DNA of 64,000 bases from Undaria pinnatifida (taxonomy: Eukaryota > Sar > Phaeophyceae > Laminariales > Alariaceae), in contig JABAKD010000013.1 in the NCBI GenBank assembly GCA_012845835.1, forward strand, positions 2,832,415-2,896,414. The letters run 5' to 3'. Of the stretch, positions 1 to 10,048 are shown one piece after another; position 1 is the stretch's first letter, and the number at the start of each line of letters is the position of its first letter. A model generated the notes under the pieces. The model did not search any database. It worked only from the letters and a program-made list of their open reading frames with translations, and was not told the DNA's origin. Both the position numbers and the translations under genes were made by a program.

Positions 1-12
1 AATGCGCCTTAC

Positions 13-205
13 CTCACTGAGGGCCAGATCATCGAAATTTTCCTGCCAGAAGGCAGGGGCGTAGGCCCCGTAAAGCCAGTCGTAGGGGCTCAGGTAGGTG
101 GAATTGACGTTCCACGAGTTGCTGGGTCCGAAGTTGTACGGCAAATCGTTGGTGGAGTCCTGGTCGGCGAAATAGGTTGACACGAACAATTGACTTTTGT
201 TGTTG
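13..205 (-). CDS. Exon of FAD amine-oxidase-like gene (set A, runs off window)
   Basis: Read on the minus strand, one frame stays open from about 205 to 13 and ends in SEG followed at once by a GTAAGG donor. The peptide is rich in aromatic and Asn residues (NFGPSNSWNVNSTYLSPYDW, then LYGAYAPAFWQENFDDLALS). It has an NST N-glycosylation sequon, which suits a secreted or lumenal enzyme. The start is uncertain: a TGA lies just upstream, so splicing must enter after it, for example at the AG before position 205. This piece continues the series 28980-29226, 2640-2836, 811-998 in the same orientation. I assign it to the same amine-oxidase-like family from position and recalled similarity; no catalytic residue is visible here. 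The next exon lies outside the window. Confidence 0.55.
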
Positions 206-810
206 CTTCAAGTGTGAACACGCAGCTGGTTTTCCTCACAGCAGTATACAACTAAAACGCTGCTCAGCATAGGCCTATACATCGATACGAGCAAACACAC
301 TCGTTGACCTCAGCACGTGTCTGTACTGTTATGTTTGTGAAATGGAGCATGCAACCGTTGCGGTCTCCCGAGCTCGGCTTGACGATGCCTACGACAACAA
401 AATCGCCTATTGCTTGGGTTTTGTCTTCGGAAGTTCGCGGTTCAGGCTGCCTGTGGCACAAATGCGACGGTCGGGGGGAACCTCCAGGGTCCCATGCATG
501 TCCAACAGATCACAGCCAGCAGCGCAAGCTCGACTACCTGGTTGACGTGCTCGCAACTTGCGCAAACGTGAAATTGAGTTGTTTCCTCTTCGTCAACCAA
601 CTCCTTCGAGGCTCGTTTCTGAGTGGGATGCAGAGCGACACGCCTTAGTGTTGGCATTGCTTCCACCAAGAAAATCGGTAGACTATACCTCCCTTTTGAA
701 AGCCATTGTCGACGCGAGGGGATTGCTGCCCACCGTTAGATGGTTTCCGCGATAACACCCGTCAACAAGGTCTAGAACGGGATCTCGACCTGGCATGCGA
801 TCGTAATGAC
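206..810. other. Probable intron, nothing recognised
   Basis: This lies between the exons at 811-998 and 13-205 of the minus-strand amine-oxidase-like gene. Open frames up to 114 codons occur on both strands but overlap one another and show no domain. I see no transposon family from elsewhere in the window here. Confidence 0.4.
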
Positions 811-998
811 CTGGTAGGCAACCCCGCATCCAGCGGCTCAAGGATGATGCTTGCTTTCTTAGAGCATCTGACCTGGAGAGGAAGGATACGCACGTAGTTC
901 TGAGGTTTTGCATTGCTGATGTCGTGACTCACCAGTGTGTCCTCGTAAGGGATGTACTTGTCGCGGAGGTACTTGTGGATGGCGTGGGACGGGTCACA
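811..998 (-). CDS. Exon 3 of FAD amine-oxidase-like gene (set A)
   Basis: The minus-strand exon starts after a TTGGCAG acceptor and reads CDPSHAIHKYLRDKYIPYED and onward; a plausible donor follows ACCAG at 811-810. Its phase 0 entry fits the phase 0 end of the exon at 2640-2836. A paralogous exon at 39912-40098 has the same acceptor sequence and aligns codon by codon without gaps for about 60 codons, with many conservative changes (for example EDTLVSHDIS against EDTLESRYIS). That indicates protein-level constraint, at least in the past. A GTGAGT inside the set A copy could be an alternative donor, but it is GAGAGT in set B, so I read through it. The function of this segment within the enzyme is unknown. 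Confidence 0.55.
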
Positions 999-1479
999 CT
1001 GCCAACAGAGAGTAAAACCAGCGGATCGCATTCCCGGTGTTACAGTAGAAAAAACTTTGAAACGCATGGCGAAACGAGGCACCCCACTAAAGATGCTGAC
1101 ACGGTGATTTAATATAATGTCATTCAGCGGACTAGATGGCGGTAGAGGCGCAGACTATGTGGATCCCATCACCTGCACGGCAGATCGCCGTGCTGTACCT
1201 CGACTTGCACACTTTCAAATCAGCCAGCAAATCCTGAGGAATCTTGCGAAGGCCACCAGACAGCACAGTTTCGGTCATATGCTGGTGTGTTGCTCACGGC
1301 GAAGAAAATTTGCAATGGGGGGAGTGTGGACGTGCGACGACGTTCGCCTGTCTGCAGTGACGGTGTATCCGATCCACCATCGGGTGTAGACGCGAAGTTC
1401 GTGAGACTTTCTGGAAGTAAAACTACTGCTGTCATTCGCCTGGCCAATTTGCCTTAAAGGCGGTTCAGCGGGTGAAGCC

Positions 1480-1914
1480 GCGGGCACAGTACAATATTCA
1501 TGGCATCTCTCAATTTCCAGAACACTCCAGTATGGGTGAGTCTAGCCAACGGGTCCTGAACGAAGAGGCACTTATCAAAATCGAAAACCTGGTTTGTACA
1601 CCCCGATTCGGCTGGGTTATGCTCGCCGTTGTTGCGATACAATACCAAATGCCATGCCGTACCTGGCATTGCCCGCAAAGTCTAACGGGGCCGAAACCTG
1701 CGGTATCGGGTAGTCACCCTTCGTCCAACGTGAAGCCGTACACCGCGTAAACCGCTCGTCGTGCTAGTCGAAAGAAATGGTTTGTGAGTCGTTCTACTGC
1801 GGTAGCCCCCCAACGTTTCTTCAACACAGCAGTCGACAGTTTTGAGACCAGCTCCCGGCCATATATCTCCTGAATCACGGCGCCGGTTGCTGATCGTTCA
1901 ATGTTCCTTTCCAA
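1480..1914 (-). other. Segment conserved between the two amine-oxidase-like loci
   Basis: This segment resembles 42900-43240 and sits at the same relative place, between the exons equivalent to 2640-2836 and 811-998. Similar stretches are visible on the plus strand: CAACGGGTCCTGAACGAAGA against CAACGGTCCCTGAACGAGGA, and CAATACCAAATGCCATGCCG against CGATATCAAATGCTATGGCG. Minus-strand frames contain stops in both copies. It may be a diverged exon or an intron duplicated together with the gene. Confidence 0.4.
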
Positions 1915-2349
1915 ACACGAAGTATATCAATATATGTTCTGTGGCCTATGTTTGTCTTTATCTTTCTTCCTCCTGTCCAGCAGACATGAAAGAAACGTTG
2001 GTTGAAAATAATCGCTGCTTTTCGTCAGGGGGTTATCGTGGAATCAGTCGAGATTGTCAGATAGATATGAACCCATCGTGCCAGCAGTCTTCGTATGCCC
2101 GGTCTTATTTCATTTTTTTCCGTTCACAATAGTTTGGCACAATGCTAAGTGTTGCACTGACTACACACTAATAATCGAATGCCGTTACACAGGAGACCCC
2201 AACATCTCTTGAACCAGCAGCTCCCCCCGTTGGTATCTGCAACGCGCTTACGGAGACAGCGTACTTGGCCATAACATACATACAATTTCCCTCCGATGAA
2301 AAACGTAGGTGATAAGATAGGCCACCTGCACTCTGTCATGAACGTATCT
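1915..2349. other. Probable intron, nothing recognised
   Basis: Non-repetitive sequence between the conserved block and the 13-bp satellite. Open frames reach 96 codons but show no domain or compositional coding signal. Confidence 0.35.
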
Positions 2350-2536
2350 AAGAGATCTAATCAAGGGATCTAATCAAGGGATCTTATCAAGGGATCTAAT
2401 CACGGGGTCTAATCAAGAGATCTAATCAACAGATCTAATCAAGGGATCTAATCAAGGGATCTAATCAAGCGATCTAATAAAGGATCTGATCAAGGCATCT
2501 AATCAAGGGATACTGTCAAGGGATCTAATCAAGGGG
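2350..2536. repeat. 13-bp minisatellite, about 14 units
   Basis: The unit AAGGGATCTAATC is repeated head to tail about 14 times with scattered substitutions (AAGAGATCTAATC, AAGCGATCTAAT, AAGGCATCTAATC). Nearly every unit carries a GATC site. It lies in the intron downstream of the exon at 2640-2836, about 100 bp beyond that exon's donor. Confidence 0.95.
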
Positions 2537-2639
2537 ACATCATCAGTTCAAGTGGCATGCAGAATACGTTTCTTTTTCATATTATATCCACGCCTTTTTC
2601 TCCCGCGCTGGTCTTCCTGTCTCGACGTCCAGCACATAC

Positions 2640-2836
2640 CTCAGGGACGCAGTTGCCCGTGCGGAAAGCGATGTCATGGTAGCAGCCCGTCTCTATGCCT
2701 AGCTCCGCCCAGGCCGCGGCGACTATCGGGTGCAACGCAGGCCAGGCGCGGTAGGCAGCCACGTCCAGCGCAATGGCACCGATGTTGGAGAGTTCTTCGG
2801 GCATCTCGTCACCCCTCACCGACCGCATCCTGCCGC
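2640..2836 (-). CDS. Exon 2 of FAD amine-oxidase-like gene (GGR motif, set A)
   Basis: This 197-bp minus-strand exon lies between a CCCCAG acceptor and a GAG/GTATGT donor. It enters in phase 1 and leaves in phase 0. Joined to the exon at 28980-29226, whose last bases are CGC ATT G, it restores RIGGRMRS, the GGR signature that follows the dinucleotide-binding fold in flavin amine oxidases. It continues with MPEELSNIGAIALDVAAYRA, matching the family's usual D-x-GAYR region, and ends GNCVPE. A paralog with the same length, phase and splice context is at 43582-43778. In this family the segment forms part of the FAD-binding domain. The identity is well supported; whether the gene is intact is unknown. 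Confidence 0.75.
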
Positions 2837-4570
2837 CTGGGGTTTGAAAGTGCCATTCGTTCCAGAAACAACGGTAACACAGATCAGACGCTACACGGGT
2901 TGGTCGTATGACATCAATGTCCGCAGTCAGTGTTCAGTGACACAGTGTCAGTTGCAAATGTTGCGATATCGTTGACAGCCTGTTGCTCAAAAAGAGGTTG
3001 GTAGACTCCACTTCTTCTTCACAAGTTCGCCGCGGATTTAACACGAAAACAATCGGTTTTTCGGACAGAACGATGATGTACGTTTCTCGACGCACAATCC
3101 TATGGTTTGGTCCGTATATATCCAAAGAGGAAGAACCTGCCGACGACGCCTACGAAAGACAACAAGGGGCCCGCGTAGACACTCTTAGGAGAGCGAGATC
3201 GATGTCGGGTAGAAATTCGGATCTGCAACAGGTGAAAGCACGCACCAGGTGCCTGTACCACAACCAAGAGTCTCGGAGAATTTTGCTGGGGGTTTCACCT
3301 CTCGGCTTGCTTCTGCCAGAGTACTTGCGACCCTGTGGTCAAGGCAGTCTGACCCCATTCATGTAGCCTACAGGGATATCGTTCCGATTATTTCGCATAT
3401 TTATCAATAATATATGAGAGAGTTTGCCAGATGTACATTATCGTTTTGTTTCCGAAACTGGGGTCGCGAGAGACTACTGTATCGTTCTATCCTGATTTTC
3501 ATCGCGAATTGTAGTGTAATTCGAAGGCATTCATCTGGAGCAGTCTTTTTTTTTTGGCAGCGACGCAAGATGTTAGGGATACCTCAGCAGCAGCATCAGC
3601 AGCGGATCATCAATATCGTAGTGCAGAGGACCAGCGCCAGGAAAAACGATAGAAAGCAACAACTACACACTTCATGTTGTCACACCCAAAACAGAAAAGG
3701 ATTACACGGAAGAAAGGCGTTTTGGACGAATTAGGACACTACTGCCAGGTTTAAAATGGCGTGTGTGCTTTGTGTTTGGTCATTCCACGTGTTGTGTTTC
3801 GTGTTGTTTCGTTTAGTGCGTCGTTCCTGGAGTCCTACTGGTACGGTATGGTACGTGTCTACGTAATATTGACATTACTAAATGTTTGACATGTTTATAT
3901 TTTTGCGCTTAGCATCCACTCAACGTAGGTGAGTACTACTCATGCTGCCGATTAACATGAGAGGCGGGCTAAGCACCTTCATCGGGGTTTTGACTTCTCA
4001 GGAGGAGCTGGTGGTGCGTGTTTGCTTCGACGAGTGTACACGTTGTACGCTGAAACCTTGTATGTTTTTTTTTGTTATGAATAGAGTGCTCACTGCGTGG
4101 TAGTAGTCTCAAGATTCTGGCATAAACGCACTGCTACTGAGCTCCTATGATTATTTGGCGTTTAACGGGTGCACTTCCTCGTGTAAGAGCTGGTGTCGTA
4201 GGACTTTTGCTTTGACGAGTGCAGCTGGCATACTTTGATACGGTTGTATCGACATTATTGATGTACCGGGTATACACGAGTAGTCTTTCGATACTGGCGA
4301 CGAGGCACAGATACTGATTTTCTGTATTCGATTCAACTCGATACCGGCAAGGGGGCGCAAACGCTGATTATCTTCGTTCAGTGTTTTTATTGTTCAAGGA
4401 CTGATCTTTCTTTGTTACATTTTCGTGCTGGCGAAGGTGAGCGTTTTTGTGTCGTCCCGGCGGCACTCGGTTGAAATGTGCGGTGAGTGACTTTGTCGAT
4501 CGCAGCTGATGATCGCGAGATGAGGTGAACATCTCCCACGAGAGTTGAAGCCGGGTTCAACGGTACCACT
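2837..4570. other. Probable intron, nothing recognised
   Basis: If exon 28980-29226 splices to 2640-2836, this is intron. The open frames at 2983-3366 and 3414-3734 show no domain. Nothing matches the dispersed families seen elsewhere in the window. Confidence 0.35.
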
Positions 4571-4574
4571 TCTA

Positions 4575-4865
4575 GCGTAGAAGACGCGTGCTACGACAGA
4601 AGTGCACCACTTTTTCTCTACGGTTCCTCAATTTGGGAGCTCAAGACCCCTCCCAAACACCTGTTTGGAGAGAAAAATGAAACTGCTGCCTGACGAAATA
4701 TCTTATGGCCGCGACGTAAAAAACGAGAACAATGATGAAAAAATGGCGTTTTTTTTACGACGATTTTGGGTTAAGGAGACCCGTCATTCAGAAAACATTC
4801 TCGCCAAAAAAAGGTATACCTCTATCGTAGCATGCGTCCGTTCAACACGGGTACGCAATTTTCAT
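4575..4865 (+). repeat. Dispersed repeat R3, copy 1
   Basis: This is the most complete copy of a roughly 300-bp family. Landmarks in order are CGTGCTACGACAGAAGTGCA, TTCCTCAATTTGGGAGCTCA, GGAGAGAAAAATGAAACTGC, GACGATTTTGGGTTAAGGAG, CCCGTCATTCAGAAAACATT and GGTATACCTCTATCGTAGCA. The same landmarks recur in order near 6560, 38430, 59295, 61500 and 62120, always on the plus strand. No coding capacity or terminal repeats were found, so the class is unknown (a SINE or MITE is possible). Confidence 0.6.
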
Positions 4866-4889
4866 AGTGTGATCAAACGGTACAAGGCG

Positions 4890-6555
4890 TGAAGGTTAGC
4901 GCCTGCTTCGGGATCGTGTTCGAAATATGGGGCCTGTTGTGTTTTTTGTGTACTACATTTCAGCGTGTACGATTATGTGCTAGGAGCCACAATATCAACC
5001 CGCTTTTGTTTTTGAATGTGTTTGCACTTCGTGATATTTCGGCTGGTAGACTGCCACCGTTTATAACGGAACACGAGTATCGGGACCGCCGCCCATGCCG
5101 CAACCGTCCGAGATTGGCACAGCGGGAGGAGGCCCGTTTCAAAATCGAACCGGCGGCGTTGGGCGGAGAAGGAAAGTGCACGGGCTGTTACCGATTTTTG
5201 ACCGGAGTGCACGCTTAGCTCCGACGCCCACATGCGCCGAGCTGGGGGAGTTTTGCAGCGGCGGCAGCATGGCAAGAAAAATTCGCCCAGGACGCACCCG
5301 ATCGAAACCGTAATGGGGGCTGGGGCTCACCACTGACGGTTGAGGTGTATGGACGTAATAATCAATATTAACAACAAGTGGGGTAATTCTATGGAGACTG
5401 GAAGATATTGTACTTGTGAAGGGCCTCAGAGGAGAAAATAGTGAGTTGGTATCCTTGCCTAAACCGTTTGCTCCAGCGGCGAGTTGTACCTGTCAAGAGC
5501 TATACAGGAGAGGAAGAAGCTGGTGACCTCGTGCCAACCCGCGTGCTCAGGCCGCTGATCTGGCTGCAAGAAGGGTATTTATTGTTGAGTTCCGCCGACC
5601 GGGGCCGTATTCGTTTGAGCTCTGGCTGATCTTGCCAGATGGCTGATCTTGCCAGTCTTCGGCGGGTGTTGCGGCAGCCAAGCGTAGGAACGAAAAAAAT
5701 ACGATGGGCGGGTTCTCGTAGACCCGGCGCATTTATTGCAGGGAAGAGGAGGAGCGTTTTGTGGGCGCCGGAGTGATGTTTCATTACACAGCGTCGGCTT
5801 CGTTTGTCTGAGAGGAACACCTCTATTCTGCGACAGGGTACTCAGCTAAGCACCAAGCCCCCGTAAACTGTTGTTTGATAGAGATCTTAACATTCCCATG
5901 AACGGAAGAAACAGTTAGTCACAAGGAAGATAAAACACCTAATAATGTGCTGAAGTGATTATTTTAGGAACAAAAATCACTAAACAGAAAATGTGCGAAT
6001 GTGCCGCCCTGCTCGTATTTAAACACCGACAACCCCAGTTATTGCGAGACTTACAACGCGTTTAGGATGTAATGCGGGAATAGTATGGAAGTCAATTGAT
6101 CCGCCGGCAAATGGGATGAAGGTGTGGAGAGGCTCCCGGGCCAACGGGGCCATCAATCGAACTCCGCGGCAAAATGGTGCGCCATCATCAGGTCGGCTCG
6201 CCCCACTGCCACAACATAGACACGTCTGACGGTTTGTCTTTCTTGTACGCGACGTGGTCATGGTGCTGGTGCCGGCCACCGAGTTTGTGTGTGCTCTGTT
6301 CTGGTGTGGTGTGTGTTGCTCGGTGGTTCTGCTGTTGTGTGAGGCGTCTGAGGCCGTAAGTCTGAACGGAGAGGGTGCGGTCACAATCACCGACATCATC
6401 TTGTCTAACCCGCGCCTGGTGATCGGGATACAATACCCGCATCGTTAGCCCCAGAGCTCCTGCTCCCCCCCCCCATCTTACGCCTCGCCCTCCCCCCCCC
6501 CGCACGTCGACTTTGGCCGCCCGAGGTGCAACAGTATTTTACGGAGATTCCCTCA
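4890..6555. other. No recognised gene
   Basis: This stretch has a GC-rich part (about 5080-5330) and a GT-rich part (about 6240-6350). Overlapping open frames up to 126 codons occur on both strands but none shows a domain. Poly-C/G runs lie at 6464-6500. Confidence 0.35.
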
Positions 6556-6559
6556 CTTT

Positions 6560-6735
6560 GGGAGAACAAAAAAAAAACCAAGGAAATGTGGAGAAAAAGA
6601 AAACTGCGACCGTAGGATTAAAAATGTAATGGCCTAGGGATAGAACGAGAATCACGGGGGAAAAAAATGTAGGTATCTCAGACGATTTTGGTTTAAGAAG
6701 ATAATTGCCATTAAAAGGTATACCTCTATCGCCGC
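6560..6735 (+). repeat. Dispersed repeat R3, copy 2 (partial)
   Basis: The landmarks GGAGAAAAAGAAAACTGC, ATGGCCTAGGGATAGAACGA, GACGATTTTGGTTTAAGAAG and GGTATACCTCTATCGCCGCA follow the order of the copy at 4575-4865. The right end overlaps the LINE fragment at 6726. Confidence 0.55.
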
Positions 6736-6956
6736 ACGCGTCGGCTCACTCGTCTTCCCCCTGTTTTATGTTCTCTGTCGTTGGCGCTGCACCGTGATGA
6801 CCACACGTGATGGTTGCATCGGCGTTGAAGCAAACGCTCGACCACACGCTGTACGGGTGTAAAAAATATGTTGAACGGGAGCGGCGCGAGCACAAACCTT
6901 TGATGAAACTCTGCCCCTCGTTGAAGTTTAACCCTTCTACAAAGATTTATATGCAA
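6726..6956 (-). mobile_element. LINE reverse-transcriptase fragment
   Basis: The minus-strand frame contains FVLAPLPFNIFFTPVQRVVE. This closely matches the conserved stretch of LINE reverse transcriptases that follows the RQGCVLSP block (VLAPLLFNIFFTAVL-like). Downstream residues continue the similarity only if a frameshift is allowed, so this is a decayed scrap. It directly abuts a Ty3/gypsy fragment in the same orientation, and R3 sequence overlaps its end. Confidence 0.6.
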
Positions 6957-7330
6957 TTACTTCGACAGCGACATTTTCGCTGAACGCGCAGCATTCCATT
7001 TCGTTGTAATGTTGTGAAAAGGACGCTAGATCGTGCTTTGGACCCCAACGCCGAGCAACTTCCTTGATGGCCTCTTTCTTTTTTGGGGAGGGGGGTCACG
7101 CTAAGGATGCCGGCCAAGTTGGGAACAAACTTGAGCACCAAGTTCATCATGCTCAGCACTGATCGCAGCATCTTGACGGTTTTAGGTGTTGGCAGGTCGC
7201 CTATAGCTTTCATGCGACCTTCACCCATTCGGAATCCGTGGGCCGTAAGTATGTGTCCCATGTATTCCCTTCCTGAGGTCCATAATGTACTTTCGTCAAT
7301 CAGTGTGGAACTGACCAGCTCCGCGATGTA
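6957..7330 (-). mobile_element. Ty3/gypsy reverse-transcriptase fragment
   Basis: The minus-strand peptide includes YMGHILTAHGFRMGEGRMKA, then IGDLPTPKTVKMLRSVLSMM and LVLKFVPNLAGIL. This is the classic region joining reverse transcriptase to RNase H in Ty3/gypsy elements: FLGH-x-I-S-x-x-G, P-x-P-x-x-x-x-x-LRSFLG, then Y-x-x-FVP-x-x-A. The segment ALQRNGMLR-like further on fits the start of RNase H, with frameshifts. No LTRs, integrase or catalytic YxDD are present. The open frame extends upstream to 7480 only because the antisense of repeat R2 happens to be open. Confidence 0.75.
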
Positions 7331-7354
7331 AATGATAATCTTACTACAAAAATA

Positions 7355-7700
7355 AAAACGCACTACTCCAGCGCTGCGAGATCGAAGATTTCGTCGAAAC
7401 TCATCTTTGCAAGCTGTGTGTGATACTGGGTGTGTGTCCTCATTGAGGATATTGATCGGCGACTCTCCTTGGAGCAACAATTTTGCTTGTACCAGGGTCA
7501 GCAGGGTGATGATGTTACTCAGTCAATCAATCAGTCTGTGCGCGGAAACTATAAAACCCGTTTTTGAGGGGGACAAAATTTAACAGCTAGCTGCTGTGGA
7601 AGGAAATGCATCAGTTTATCAAGTATATCCTGTAATTCGTACAGCCGGTGCGGGGAGGGCGGAGATTTTTTAAGGCGTGGGGTGTATGAACGAGATGTAA
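7355..7700 (+). repeat. Dispersed repeat R2, partial copy
   Basis: It starts with the R2 terminal module (GAGATCGAAGATTTCGTCGA, then CATCTTTGCAAGCTGTGTGT). It continues through GTCCTCATTGAGGATATTGA, the GTGCGCGGAAACTATAAAAC module and TGCATCAGTTTATCAAGTAT, and ends near GGGCGGAGATTTTTTAAGG. Compared with other copies it lacks the ATCGCGCG segment. It lies just upstream (minus-strand sense) of the gypsy fragment. Confidence 0.7.
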
Positions 7701-7869
7701 AAGTCAGCCGACTAAGCTGTAGGAAGAACGAGCCGACAACGGTGATGAGAGCAGCAACTTCAGACATAACAGTACATACGTACACGTCTGTCAAGCTCCG
7801 AAGTGCACTCTAACCAACATTTCGGTGGGAATACATGGGGAATGTAGTTGAGTCAAATCGACACACGAC

Positions 7870-7935
7870 GTGCATGTAAATACGTCGAAGTGTGGTGAGC
7901 TTTAGCTACATTTTCCTCCACCCGCCGGAGATTAT
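7870..7935 (+). repeat. Short repeat related to the insertion at 13156
   Basis: AAATACGTCGAAGTGTGGTG and the following 40 bp resemble 13157-13210 (AAATACGTGGAAGTGTGGTG). This suggests a small mobile family, but no ends can be defined here. It is followed by a TAGTCTAGACTA-rich palindromic stretch at 7942-7975. Confidence 0.4.
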
Positions 7936-8008
7936 GTATGTAGTCTAGACTACATGTATAGTCTAGTTTAGACTATATAATACGAGATGCGGTAAGGACC
8001 TGTGAATA

Positions 8009-8090
8009 ATGTTCTCACATCAAATTGAAAAATCAAGTCCGTGGTCTCAGGACAGGCTCCAGTCACTACAACTGTGTGGAGTGGAGGAAT
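8009..8090 (-). repeat. Diverged 3' end of AAC-tailed repeat
   Basis: The plus strand reads TCTCACATCAAATTGAAAAA, then TCAAGTCCGTGGTCTCAG and GGCTCCAGTCAC. This is a diverged version of the inverted 3' end seen at 9823-9900. The AAC tail is missing. Confidence 0.4.
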
Positions 8091-8478
8091 ACACCTGGGA
8101 AAAACACAAACAAACCCAAGGTGGTACACGCATATATCACAGCTGACGCAATTCATGCCTCCACCAGAAACATAAAAAAGTGAAACTGGGAGTCAGCCAA
8201 CGATGTGCCAGGTCCACACTGGTGCATACGTCTCACTTCTCGCGTCTTGAAAAACCGACTATACCGCTTGCCACCCAAGAAAGACTAACACGTATACATT
8301 ACACGTGGTACTTATCACTACGAATACTCATGACATGCACGAGTCAATTGATTGGAAAAATGAAACAAAGAGAAGAAAAGAAGATGAAGACAAAAAAGAA
8401 AAGTCAAGGAAGCGAAAAACGAAAAAGGAAAGGAAATGACGGAAAAGACAAGACAAGAAAAGCAAGAAAAGACATCTA

Positions 8479-8479
<1 letters not shown>

Positions 8480-8521
<42 letters not shown>

Positions 8522-8535
8522 ATTGTTGTTGTTTG
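8480..8535 (+). repeat. (GTT)n microsatellite at an AAC-tailed repeat end
   Basis: About 18 GTT triplets with one interruption. They abut GTCACATAAACTCTTG and TCTAGAGTCCATACG, the inverted 3' end of the repeat family that also flanks the GTT array at 9731. Confidence 0.9.
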
Positions 8536-8580
8536 TGTCACATAAACTCTTGTCAGTAGTCTAGAGTCCATACGTTAGCG
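8536..8580 (-). repeat. 3' end fragment of AAC-tailed repeat
   Basis: GTCACATAAACTCTTGTCAG and TAGTCTAGAGTCCATACG match 9832-9870 in the same orientation. On the minus strand the fragment runs directly into an (AAC)n tract. Confidence 0.6.
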
Positions 8581-8779
8581 GGACTGACTGTAAAAAGCGG
8601 CGTGACAAACCACGCCTTTGTTTTCAAAATGGCTTTATTGTGTGGTCCGCACACGATACGCGTATGTCGCTTTTTTTCGCTTTCTCGTCGCGTTCAATGG
8701 TTTTGGTCATCGTTCAAACGTTTCGTGTTTCGACTTTTATATTCTCGATCGAGTCGTTCTACCATATATTATAAAATGA

Positions 8780-9700
8780 AAATACACTCCAGCTGTGAGA
8801 TCGAAGATTTCGTCGAAACTCATCTTTGCAAGCTGTGTGTGATACTCCGATCGCGCGCATTACGAGTTGTGTGTCCTCATTAAGGATATAGGTCGGCGAC
8901 TCCCCTTGCAACTACAGTGTAGCTATCAGGGTCAACAGGATGATTTTAGTCAGTCTGTGCGCGGAAACTATAAAACCCGTTTCTGAGGGGGACAAAATCT
9001 GACAGCTGTGAAGGGAAAGGGGGGGGCTGGTTTTGATCAAAAGCGAGCGGGTTTGGAGGGGGGCGGGGGGGGGGGGGGGGGGGGGAAGGGGCAATTTGTG
9101 CATGTAAGCTATAAATCCTTTCGAGGAGATAAATCTGACGGTTTTGGCACCAGTATATTATTGGGGGCGGGGGGGGGGGGGGGTTGGGGCGGGGGGGGGG
9201 GGGGGGGGCAGCTCGATATGTGCCTGGAAACTATACATTATTTCGAGGGGATAAATGTGACATTTTTGGAAATATTACATCAATTTATCGTGTATATCCT
9301 GGGGTAAGTCGTACAATCAGTGAGTAAAGAGAGGGTGGAGTGTTCGAGGGGGTGGGGTTGGGATGGGTTGGGGGGGGAGGGTGGGGGGTGGGGGCGGGGC
9401 GGGGGGGTGGGGGGGGGGGTGGGGTGGGGGGAGGGCTTTAGGTGAGGGGTTTGTTATACGTGTGGTGCTAGGTCTAGGCGAAGGTGCGGGTGATAGGGAA
9501 GAAGGGGGCGTTCGAGGCGGGGGGGGGGGGGGGGGGGGGGGGGGGCAAACACAGCGGCATGGATGGCTCTCGAAAGATAATGAGGTGATATCCTGTGCGT
9601 GAAGTGTTTATTAATGTGGCGGATTTTGATATTTGGTGGGGCGTTTGAGTAAGGGAGAGCAAGAGGGGGGGGGGGGATTTTTAGGAGGTTTAGGTCACAA
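8780..9700 (+). repeat. Dispersed repeat R2, long copy with G-tracts
   Basis: It begins with the R2 terminal module ACTCCAGCTGTGAGATCGAA and CATCTTTGCAAGCTGTGTGT, then ATACTCCGATCGCGCG, ACTACAGTGTAGCTATCAGG and the GCGCGGAAACTATAAAACCC module. Related modules of about 150 bp recur at about 9098 and 9220, separated by nearly pure G-runs (9057-9085, 9166-9209, 9360-9440, 9517-9545). The right part holds GCTAGGTCTAGGCGAAGGTG, GCGGCATGGATGGCTCTCGA and AGTGTTTATTAATGTGGCGG. Open frames here encode only Gly- or Pro-rich peptides and are not genes. Confidence 0.8.
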
Positions 9701-9729
9701 ATAATATTCAAATACACTTCGGCTGTATA

Positions 9730-9730
<1 letters not shown>

Positions 9731-9821
<91 letters not shown>

Positions 9822-9822
9822 T
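9731..9822 (+). repeat. (GTT)n microsatellite, about 30 units
   Basis: An uninterrupted GTT array gives a poly-Gln frame on the minus strand. It joins TTTGCTTTCTCACATTAACTC, the inverted end of the AAC-tailed repeat. I read it as the expanded 3' tail of that element, not as coding DNA. Confidence 0.95.
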
Positions 9823-10045
9823 TGCTTTCTCACATTAACTCTTGTAAAAAATCTAGAGTCCGTGGTCACACAATGGTGCTGGAGCCCTAGGAACATCCGA
9901 AAAACCAAATTAAATCAAAATTCGTCCGGGAAATGCTACACTTCCCAGCCAAAGAAAACGCACAATACGGAAAAAGGCGCACAAGTGAAACGGTCCAATG
10001 TGCAAACTCAACGCACATGGCCGCGGGTATCCACTCAACTACTGC
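9823..10045 (-). mobile_element. 3' portion of AAC-tailed repeat (copy T1)
   Basis: The plus strand reads TCTCACATTAACTCTTG, then TCTAGAGTCCGTGGTCACAC, TGCTGGAGCCCTAGGAACAT and CCGCGGGTATCCACTCAACT. This is the reverse complement of 11124-11335 and of 15735-15950. Only the last roughly 220 bp of the element is present, meeting the head of the next copy at about 10048. Confidence 0.75.
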
Positions 10046-10048
10046 TTC

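Noticed and set aside
9008-9602. Gly-rich and Pro-rich open frames
   Set aside because: They are translations of poly-G tracts in repeat R2.
9708-9908. Poly-glutamine open frame
   Set aside because: It is the minus-strand reading of the (GTT)n tail of a repeat.
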